From the NCBI RefSeq assembly GCF_008326305.1, contig NZ_BIXY01000063.1, positions 1 to 41,410 on the forward strand: a DNA stretch of 41,410 nucleotides, in the 5' to 3' direction. Below are positions 35,065 to 41,410 of this stretch, in pieces (positions within the stretch are counted from its first letter, which is position 1; each line of letters starts with the position of its first letter). Under the pieces are notes generated by a model, which made no database searches, was not told where the DNA came from, and saw nothing but the letters and a program-made list of their open reading frames with translations. The stretch comes from Dictyobacter arantiisoli. GTDB lineage: Bacteria > Chloroflexota > Ktedonobacteria > Ktedonobacterales > Ktedonobacteraceae. The position numbers and the translations under genes were made by a program.

Positions 35065-36446
35065 TATCTGTTTTCTCCAAGATAGTTCATAAATGCTTTT
35101 AAGATATCCGTTTGACCTTGCAATTTAAGCTCTGGTAACTGTTTCAAATCGGCAGCCGTTAACTGGGCTTCTACTGGATATGTATTGTCTTTGTTATCTT
35201 TTTCTACCAGAATGATTCCTTCTGCTGGTAAATTTGATCCTTCAAGAATGAATGCTATGCCTACTGATTGATTGTTCTTACACGTAAGTGGTTTGAGGAT
35301 AAGAGGGCTCGCAAAACGACCTCCCTGTTCTATCTTTTCTTCATCTTTTGTGCCTTTGGGTTGCAAAATTGTTTCTTGTGGATCAGGATTTTTACTTGTT
35401 GTCTTTTCATCATCTTTAAAATGAAATATAATTGGAAGCCCAAATGCTGCCCGTGGAAATTTCTTCGGATGATTTTTTTCCCCGTAATGTCTTTTCTTTG
35501 TGAGATGTCTAATTGTTTCAGCTTCGGGCCAACAACTACGCCCCGAACGCCCAAAGGGTGTCTGGCGAAAAGCAAAAAGCTTTTTGATGAGGTTATACCA
35601 GGCAAATTTAGCATCTTTTGCTTTTGTCGCTGCTTGAAGCGCCATGCCTTTTTCCAGGTGAGGCACTTCCTCAGGCCATTGCGCGTTTTCGGGAATATAC
35701 TTTCCAAGCTTTTCAGTCATCCATTTGTGTACATCAATATTTTTTTCTGATATTGGAAAGTCATTGTGTACTTTGCTGTCAACTGTAAGTAAACGTAAGG
35801 CACCGAAGCCTCTCCTGGTGCGAGCACCAACCCCGCCAATGGTTTCCCAGGCCCAAAGTGCTGCTTCAATTTCGGATACGATATGTCGAGGAAAAGAAAT
35901 GGTCAGCCGAAACTTAATATCCTCCTGCACTTTTTTCAGTGGAGGTTTTTCGGAGCCTGATAAATCTTTATCTTGTGGCTGAATGGGAAATGCTGCGTAG
36001 GAATGAATCTTATTTTCTGAATGTTCCCTGGATTTGAATTTACCAGATTGAGTTTTCTCTTCAGGAATTTCAAATGGCTCTTTGGCGCTGCCGCCATGAA
36101 TTATTTCAACACGGATCTGGATGACATCCGCTATTTTTTGCGGGCTTTGATCTTTGGTGAGCGTGGCGGTGCCCCAGATGTGGCCTTCGGCCTCTTTCAT
36201 TTTTTTGAGATTTCCCTCAAATTCGGGTTTGCCACCCCGCGTGGCGCGCCACCAGTAGCGGAGTTGGCCGCGAATGGCGGTCCCACGAATGGGTGTGAGG
36301 CTGTCATTTTCGCCAGCTTTGACGCCTCCTCCGAAGAGAGGGGTGATCAGTTGATATTCACGTATCTGGGTGATGATGTTTGGATCTTCGATCTTTGTTA
36401 GCTGGACATCTGGTGGTGTGGCCTCTCGATGTGTTCTACCCATCAT
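35064..36446 (-). CDS. cmr1: Cmr1, type III-B subunit
   Basis: A 460-residue RAMP starting with a strand YQLITPLFGGGVKAGENDSL and RGTAIRGQLRYWWRATRGG (residues about 52-70), the Cmr1 signature. A second half carries GGVGARTRRGFGALRLL, the glycine-rich loop, and later FPRAAFGLPIIFHFKDD. It binds the 3' end of crRNA and target. One-base overlaps with both cmr3 and cmr4 (TAATG). Confidence 0.92.
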   Translation of the reverse strand: MMGRTHREATPPDVQLTKIEDPNIITQIREYQLITPLFGGGVKAGENDSLTPIRGTAIRGQLRYWWRATRGGKPEFEGNLKKMKEAEGHIWGTATLTKDQSPQKIADVIQIRVEIIHGGSAKEPFEIPEEKTQSGKFKSREHSENKIHSYAAFPIQPQDKDLSGSEKPPLKKVQEDIKFRLTISFPRHIVSEIEAALWAWETIGGVGARTRRGFGALRLLTVDSKVHNDFPISEKNIDVHKWMTEKLGKYIPENAQWPEEVPHLEKGMALQAATKAKDAKFAWYNLIKKLFAFRQTPFGRSGRSCWPEAETIRHLTKKRHYGEKNHPKKFPRAAFGLPIIFHFKDDEKTTSKNPDPQETILQPKGTKDEEKIEQGGRFASPLILKPLTCKNNQSVGIAFILEGSNLPAEGIILVEKDNKDNTYPVEAQLTAADLKQLPELKLQGQTDILKAFMNYLGENR

Positions 36447-37759
36447 TATTGTTTCCCCTTCGGATCAGAATCAATGCGCAATGGAAGTGTTTTATCTATC
36501 CAGGTGCCCAGGGCCGCCAGACCAAATCCATCGAGCCTATATTGATCAGGTGTAGGGCCATTATCATCATCACTGATACAGTGCAGCCAGATCTCGTCAA
36601 TCCATTCCTCAATAGCTGGCTCGTCTCCTTGTAGTTCCAGGAAGAGGATGGTACCTGCGGGGGCAAGTCGATGTGATTGTTTGCGTTCTTTCTTGACAAT
36701 ATCCCATCCCGAGACTACCTGTGGACGCTTGTTCACCATGGCTTTGAGCTGAGGCTTGATAGCCTGTGGCCGATTCAATATCCATTGAGGAAGATATCCT
36801 TGAGCAAAATAGGCGGGTGTTAGCAGTACGAGGCGACAGGCGCTATTAGCAATAATGGATTGTTTGATAGTATCCGGGCAGCAAGGAATATTCTCCTGGC
36901 TTGGAGACCAGTTGACGAGGCGGCGTTCGCTGCCCAGGCAACCCAGGCCATACTGTGGCTGTAAAAGAGCTTCATCATTGATATCTTTTTTCTCATCAAC
37001 TATTACCGCTAATCCAAGCTGACGTGCTTGTGCCAGGGAGGGAGGTTGTTGTTCTTCTTCCTGTTGCTCTGTTTTTTCGTTGGCTGTAAACTCCAGGCTG
37101 GATGTGGCAAAGAGAAATCCATCGCGTCCCGTGTGCGTCTGGTGATCCATTGCCACATGGACACGCTCTTCGGTGGCAGGTCCTTTGATGCCAAGCGCCG
37201 GGGCTGTGATAGTTTTCCAGCAATCCGTTTTTGGATTCTCTAACCAGGCCAAAAATCGCTCCCAATACCAGTATGCAGGAGTATTGGTACTGGGCTTCTC
37301 GGACCGGTGATTGGGCAAGCCTACTAGCCAGAGAGATTGCTGTGTCTGCTCGCCCGTATCTAGATCGGTCATGACCTCTGCTAATGGGGTCAATGGAACA
37401 AGCTGCTCAATCGTAAATCGTGTTGGCTGCTTTTCTTCTGCCTCTCCCTTCTTGATCTCAAAAGGGAGCGCATCCAGGGGAGCAGGTACCAGCCACCGTG
37501 CCTTTTCCTGGGCTTTTTGCGGGAGCTGAACAAGGATAGGGCCACGAACACCAACCTTCTTGAGGTGCTCTAGTTCTTCTTTCTCGGTGAACCGGAAACG
37601 TCCCTGATCGTCCAGTCCCATTTGCGAACGTAGACCGCCCGCAATAGTTGAAGGGAAAGGGAAAGGGAGTGACCTGGCAATTGCTCCCGGCGAGGCCCCA
37701 AATGGGCGTCCATCCCGAAAGAGCAGGGGATCATGTGGCTCAATAATCCAGATACTCAT
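36446..37759 (-). CDS. cmr3: Cmr3, crRNA 5'-handle binding subunit
   Basis: A 437-residue Cas5-like RAMP. The start MSIWIIEPHDPLLFRDGRPF followed by PFPFPSTIAGGLRSQMG is the recognised Cmr3 N-terminus, and LLTPAYFAQGYLPQW and VVSGWDIVKKERKQ are later family strands. It binds the 5' tag of crRNA next to Cmr2. The ATG overlaps the cmr2 stop by four bases. Confidence 0.93.
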   Translation of the reverse strand: MSIWIIEPHDPLLFRDGRPFGASPGAIARSLPFPFPSTIAGGLRSQMGLDDQGRFRFTEKEELEHLKKVGVRGPILVQLPQKAQEKARWLVPAPLDALPFEIKKGEAEEKQPTRFTIEQLVPLTPLAEVMTDLDTGEQTQQSLWLVGLPNHRSEKPSTNTPAYWYWERFLAWLENPKTDCWKTITAPALGIKGPATEERVHVAMDHQTHTGRDGFLFATSSLEFTANEKTEQQEEEQQPPSLAQARQLGLAVIVDEKKDINDEALLQPQYGLGCLGSERRLVNWSPSQENIPCCPDTIKQSIIANSACRLVLLTPAYFAQGYLPQWILNRPQAIKPQLKAMVNKRPQVVSGWDIVKKERKQSHRLAPAGTILFLELQGDEPAIEEWIDEIWLHCISDDDNGPTPDQYRLDGFGLAALGTWIDKTLPLRIDSDPKGKQ

Positions 37760-39747
37760 GCATCTATTCCTTTTGTTGCTTGTGGCTCTATCACTATCTT
37801 TGCTAGCTGCATAGCTTCCGCCAGTTCGCGGGCAATGAGGAGCTCATTGATAAATTCTGGCAATGGAACAGGTTTGTCTTTTTTGTCGACTACCATATTC
37901 TCAAAAAGGTGGTCGTGTTCCGGTCGTCCCTCGATAGGTTTCAAAAGAGTCAGCAGAATCTGTTTGGCCTGTGAATCCTGTGCCTTTTTTTCTTCATCGG
38001 TCTTTGGCTGCGATGAAGATGTCTGCCTGACCTTACTTCCTGGCAGATCCAGCTTACGTTTAAGGATACGTTTTGTATTACTCCAGATAATCTCTTTTAG
38101 TTCATCGGACAGCTTTTGCTCGATTGGCAAGAGGAGTTGATACATCGTACGTAGTTCATAAGCCAGACCATAAGGGATCACGCCCTCGCGATAATATTTG
38201 ATGTATTGCTCAAGCGCCGCTGTAACCTGCACGCGTGGTCCTTTGATAATCGATTGCTCGCCGCTGCGCTTACTGATCAGGATTGCCAGCGCATTCTTTT
38301 TGTCAACACCCTTCGCCAGCCGTTCAGCCCTACGAGCCAGCCCCAATGATTCCTGTAACAGCGAAAGGTGATGGACAATCGCCACCCCCATCGAAAGTGT
38401 TGGCGGGTCGATGTCATTCAGTGCTGGAGCCAGTGTCTTCTGGAATGTTTCGGCAAGTTGTTTTGTGCACTCTAGCAGTTTATGCAGTGGTACAAGGGCC
38501 AGCACATCATCGCCACCAGTATAGATAGGTGTTCCTTGATATTTTCTGACGATCTGTTTGGCTTCCCCTGCGAATAAGGCCAGCTTCTGCGAAAAACGTT
38601 GATGATTGTGATATCCTCCAGCTTGTTTCGCGAGCGTATCGATGATCTCGCCTATCCGGTCACCATCTGCAACCACAATCGCATAATATGGATCAATGAC
38701 TAGCTTTTGCCCACAGGCTATATCGACTTCAGATTTGAATGTATGGAGATAATCAGTGGCTTTTTGCAAAACATCAGCATTTTTATTCGCGTGCTCAGTA
38801 AGATGCTCCTCGAAGAGTAGTGCCCCATCTGCAAAGCCAATGATGGAATGTTCGAGTGTCTTATTCTGATTGGGAACATTTTCATGTCTTAGTGTTGGCA
38901 ATTTGTTTTTGAGATGGTTATGATATGTGATCCAGGCATTCTTTACCTTTTGCATAGCTACTTTTGGATCTTGTTCCAGAAGTTCTAAACGCTCAAGATA
39001 TGGTTGAGCGGCGATATGAGATGTGCTTAAAAAATATGCTTGTGCATCCTCTCTATCCGAAAATTTTCCTCGGCGCTTTAGCAAATCAATGCCTGAAAGA
39101 TGCTCAGCGGGTCCCGCACGGAAAATTTCAAAGAGTTTTGAGATGCGTTGTTGTTCTGGTTGCGTATAAATTCCCTGAGGAATGACACTCTCAAGCGTGC
39201 CGGTAATCGATGATTTATGCTGTGTGCTGCCCCAACTGACGGGTTGATAGGTATAGGTTGCCTTGCGAGCAGCCATCAGGGCTTCCAGCCGTTTTCGCAC
39301 CTCTGAGTAGTCGCTATTGCCCTGATAAGGAAAAGGTAGTGCCACCCAGAAGAACTCTAGACAATCCTCCAACTGTTTATCCATGACCTTGTCATGAAAA
39401 GACACATCCCCGAGTTCCTGATACAGTTGTTTTTTGATTTTATCCAGGCGTTGAATAGTTGCTTGTTTTACCTCCTGTGCAAATTTTGCTCCATCTTCCT
39501 TTGGTTCCAGGAGAGCGACAATCTTATTCGATACGTTGCGTTCAGCTTCTAGCGAACGTAGCTCTTCAGGCTTTTCAAAAGAAGGGAAAATCAGTGCCTC
39601 ATGAGTATATGTGTCGGCAATATATGCCGCCGCTGTCCAGGAGAGATCGCTTAATAGCTGAGAGCCGAACCAGAGATCGCGCGTTCGCCGCGCACTTGCA
39701 ATAAAACTCTGTACTGGCCCGATATGGAAAAGAAACAGATATGGCAT
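37756..39747 (-). CDS. cmr2: Cmr2 (Cas10), cyclase-type large subunit without HD domain
   Basis: A 663-residue protein beginning directly with PYLFLFHIGPVQSFIASARR, the start of the first palm domain, so the N-terminal HD DNase domain of longer Cmr2 proteins (about 850 or more residues) is absent. VVADGDRIGEII near residue 350 and YTGGDDVLALVPL (GGDD near 410) show that the metal-binding palm is intact. It should synthesise cyclic oligoadenylates on target RNA binding, feeding the Card1-like nuclease and the CARF-LuxR regulator. First of the tightly overlapped operon cmr2-3-1-4-5-6, with a GAGGG ribosome-binding site before the ATG. Confidence 0.93.
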   Translation of the reverse strand: MPYLFLFHIGPVQSFIASARRTRDLWFGSQLLSDLSWTAAAYIADTYTHEALIFPSFEKPEELRSLEAERNVSNKIVALLEPKEDGAKFAQEVKQATIQRLDKIKKQLYQELGDVSFHDKVMDKQLEDCLEFFWVALPFPYQGNSDYSEVRKRLEALMAARKATYTYQPVSWGSTQHKSSITGTLESVIPQGIYTQPEQQRISKLFEIFRAGPAEHLSGIDLLKRRGKFSDREDAQAYFLSTSHIAAQPYLERLELLEQDPKVAMQKVKNAWITYHNHLKNKLPTLRHENVPNQNKTLEHSIIGFADGALLFEEHLTEHANKNADVLQKATDYLHTFKSEVDIACGQKLVIDPYYAIVVADGDRIGEIIDTLAKQAGGYHNHQRFSQKLALFAGEAKQIVRKYQGTPIYTGGDDVLALVPLHKLLECTKQLAETFQKTLAPALNDIDPPTLSMGVAIVHHLSLLQESLGLARRAERLAKGVDKKNALAILISKRSGEQSIIKGPRVQVTAALEQYIKYYREGVIPYGLAYELRTMYQLLLPIEQKLSDELKEIIWSNTKRILKRKLDLPGSKVRQTSSSQPKTDEEKKAQDSQAKQILLTLLKPIEGRPEHDHLFENMVVDKKDKPVPLPEFINELLIARELAEAMQLAKIVIEPQATKGIDA

Positions 39748-40197
39748 GAACCCTCACTACCTGTTCAAACACTATTGTGGTAACAACGATAACCCGTAAT
39801 GCATGATGTGCTTGACCATCTTACTACGAAAATTTGTATATGTCTATTAAATGCAAAATATAGCTACCATAAGTAACTATTCATGTAATTGGCTATGCAG
39901 TAGTCGCCTGCACATTCGTAACTTTGATTCATTATCTCTATCTCAAACATAAGTAGTATAAGTCTTTGTATGGCTAAGAGCATCATAGATACTAATGAAA
40001 AATCTCATAGATATTTATGAATCGTGAAGATCAATGAATTTTTTTCACAATTCGTTTTCCTATAAAGCAAGAGCGCGTCACGTGATAGGGAGAACTATTA
40101 GATCCTGCTTATAAGTGCTATGGATGACTCATTAGCCTTATGAGCAGAATCAATAGAAGTAATGATGTGTTTTAGCGTCCGATTAGTTATACTTGCT
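39748..40197. other. AT-rich intergenic region upstream of the cmr operon
   Basis: 450 bases without a gene, between the CARF-LuxR stop and the cmr2 start. It is more AT-rich than its surroundings and should hold the leftward cmr promoter and any site bound by the CARF-LuxR protein. I could not place a convincing -35/-10 pair. Open frames entering it from the right overlap the CARF-LuxR gene and are shadows. Confidence 0.4.
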
Positions 40198-41085
40198 TTA
40201 GTCGTCGCTTCCAAAGTAACTGCCAAATTTCTGGTAGATGAAGTGGTAGTCCAGTGGCTCAGCAACCGGGATATTCCAGGCGTTGCGGCAGTGTTGGAGC
40301 AGGATGGTTTTGTGACTGTGGATGGTGGGTTCGCTGAGTGTGAGTTCGTTGGCGACTTGCTGGGTGCGCAGTCCTCGTGCGAAGGCTTTGAGGATTTTGA
40401 GCTGAGCAGGTGTGGCCATTTCGATGACACGCTGGCAGCGCTGGCGTTCTTGTTGATCAAGTAGATCTTGCTGTTCCTGTTCGGCGGTTTTAAATGAGGT
40501 GTTGCCTGGCGTGATGTAAGCTCCCAGGGTGATGAAGGGACCGCGAATCAGTTTGACGCCAGCCTCTTCTGCTACATGCATGCGTGCTCCGTTTTTGACC
40601 TGCGCAACGGTAGTTTCGGGTGTATGGATATGCCAGATGTGATCGTGACGATCAAAATTGAGGGCCGCGACGGATATGGCAAGCAAGGACATGAGCCGCC
40701 GACCACCAGTTATGGATAGATGGATGTGATGGCCCTGGCGTTTGAGATCGACGATTAGTTGATGGATTGTTTCCAGGGTGGCGTCGGCGTGCTGGTCGTC
40801 AACGATATCGTCGATAGGATCACCATCCATGCGCAGGATGTGCGATCGAAAGTGGATAACGCGCCCGGCTGCTTGATAGTAATCGTCTACGAACTCGGCT
40901 TGCAATTGTTTAAGGGAGCGTTGCAGTTTTTCAGTGGTCGCTTTGGGATGCAGAACAATTACATGGCTGATGGGAAAATTTTTGAGCAGGAGATCAAGCG
41001 TAAAAGTGACAACCTGGGGCTGACCACCCAGCGTTGCGAGGAGAATATGAGGACGATCTGGCACGAGTCTCTTCCTATCTTCCAT
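40198..41085 (-). CDS. CARF (NE0113/Csx14-like) and LuxR-type HTH fusion protein
   Basis: A 295-residue protein. Residues 10-200 form a CARF-type Rossmann fold: HILLATLGGQPQVVTFTLDL at the start, ISHVIVLHPKAT, and the ligand motif HLSITGGRRLMSLLAISVAA near 130-150. Residues about 230-290 are a LuxR/GerE helix-turn-helix (TPAQLKILKAFARGLRTQQV, ANELTLSEPTIHSHK). The CARF part resembles the NE0113 (Csx14) family; the DNA-binding tail makes it a likely cyclic-oligoadenylate-responsive regulator of this locus. It is transcribed toward cmr2 and is divergent from csx3-AAA with only 34 bases between starts, so one operator could serve both. Ligand and targets are inferred. Confidence 0.8.
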   Translation of the reverse strand: MEDRKRLVPDRPHILLATLGGQPQVVTFTLDLLLKNFPISHVIVLHPKATTEKLQRSLKQLQAEFVDDYYQAAGRVIHFRSHILRMDGDPIDDIVDDQHADATLETIHQLIVDLKRQGHHIHLSITGGRRLMSLLAISVAALNFDRHDHIWHIHTPETTVAQVKNGARMHVAEEAGVKLIRGPFITLGAYITPGNTSFKTAEQEQQDLLDQQERQRCQRVIEMATPAQLKILKAFARGLRTQQVANELTLSEPTIHSHKTILLQHCRNAWNIPVAEPLDYHFIYQKFGSYFGSDD

Positions 41086-41119
41086 GTTGACTAGTGATAC
41101 AAAAGGAGTTGTTGAAAGA

Positions 41120-41233
41120 ATGAATCCATTACCCGCAATTTTGATTGGTGGTCCACCACATGCTGGAAAATCAGTACTTTTCTATAGTTTAACACATGCA
41201 CTCCGGGAGCGTAATATACCTCATCACGTCATT
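41120..41233 (+). pseudogene. csx3: csx3-AAA 5' remnant, cut by an IS
   Basis: ATG at 41120 with AAAAGGAG 11 bases upstream starts a protein reading NPLPAILIGGPPHAGKSVLF, the start I associate with the P-loop (GGPPHAGKS) domain fused to Csx3 ring nuclease in Chloroflexota and Cyanobacteria type III loci. Homology stops after 38 residues (RNIPHHVI); the frame then runs through IS sequence to a stop at 41329. The Csx3 domain and most of the ATPase are therefore missing here. The order of Csx3 and the ATPase domain in the intact protein cannot be told from this piece. Confidence 0.7.
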
Positions 41234-41410
41234 CCAGGGCTTTTTGGTGTACCCATTTTACCGCGAAAGCTTCCCAAGAAGCAATTGAATTGCTTCTTGG
41301 GGGTGAGCACAAAAATGCCGCATTTGTGAAGCAACGTTACGAACAGCAAGCCAATCCATGAGAGCTAAGATCCCTCCGTTCAGAGCTGCAAGTGCTTGTG
41401 GTGCATTCTT
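41234..41410 (-). mobile_element. IS element end with transposase C-terminus
   Basis: On the minus strand a frame enters from the right edge and reads ALAALNGGILALMDWLAVRN, then ASQMRHFCAHPQEAIQLLLG, ending at TAA 41258. This is the C-terminal pattern of DDE transposases of the ISAs1/IS4 kind. The IS probably ends at CCAGGGCTTTTTGG (from 41234), which abuts the interrupted csx3-AAA gene. The long palindrome at 41273-41301 lies inside the coding part. Family assignment is moderate. Confidence 0.65.

Noticed and set aside
40098-40464. Open frames on both strands overlapping the 3' end of the CARF-LuxR gene
   Set aside because: They are shadows of the well-supported HTH coding sequence.
41273-41301. 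29-base inverted repeat with 14-base arms and a single-base loop, resembling a terminator
   Set aside because: It lies inside the transposase coding sequence (AIQLLLG region) and has no T-run, so a terminator role is not supported.
1-41410. tRNA or rRNA genes
   Set aside because: None was recognised on either strand by eye; a covariance-model search would be needed to exclude them fully.

Overview
The window is a dense prokaryotic defence island built around two CRISPR-Cas types. Gene content (subtype I-D plus III-B, WYL regulator, TIR/TPR proteins, frequent insertion sequences) and codon use suggest a Chloroflexota bacterium, most likely of the Ktedonobacteria. That assignment is inference from the proteins; no rRNA or marker gene is present.

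Layout. (1) 1-1173: the 5' tip of an IS transposase on the minus strand next to the surviving C-terminal part of a cmr6 gene, the edge of a second, damaged type III-B locus. (2) 1174-3642: two leader-array units with 15 and 14 repeats. (3) 3689-14515: a type I-D operon on the plus strand: WYL regulator, cas10d, a separate small-subunit gene (probable cas11d), csc2/cas7d, csc1/cas5d, cas3d, cas6, a cas4/cas1 deletion chimera, and cas2. (4) 14531-18010: a third leader and a long mosaic array with 46 repeats. (5) 18214-19156: two small genes of unknown function. (6) 19393-21148: a fourth leader and array with 22 repeats. (7) 21200-24679: a minus-strand TIR and TIR-TPR gene pair. (8) 25262-25547: a fifth leader with a two-repeat mini-array. 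(9) 25685-29956: apparently ordinary genes (YdeI/OmpD-associated protein, UvrA-like ABC protein, serine beta-lactamase-like hydrolase). (10) 30391-31026: a sixth array of unrelated repeat sequence with its own promoter and terminator. (11) 31033-39747: a complete minus-strand type III-B operon, cmr2-cmr3-cmr1-cmr4-cmr5-cmr6, followed by a Card1/Can2-type nuclease with a frameshifted C-terminus and a Csx15-like protein. (12) 40198-41410: a CARF-LuxR fusion regulator, divergent from a csx3-AAA gene cut off by a second IS.

How it works together. The five related leaders each carry an extended -10 promoter directly before the first repeat. Their arrays should be transcribed rightward, processed by the single Cas6, and loaded on the I-D effector, where Cas10d supplies the HD nuclease and Cas3d the helicase. 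The III-B operon has a Cas10 (Cmr2) without an HD domain but with GGDD intact, so it is built for cyclic-oligoadenylate signalling to CARF proteins (Card1-like nuclease, CARF-LuxR regulator), with Csx15 and the broken Csx3 as likely off-switches.

The most notable points are the cas4/cas1 chimera (local adaptation probably dead although five arrays remain), the Card1 frameshift on a six-T run just before csx15, the free-standing Cas11d candidate, the CARF-LuxR fusion, the five-copy structured leader, the mosaic array, and a TIR pair in which only one TIR keeps its glutamate.
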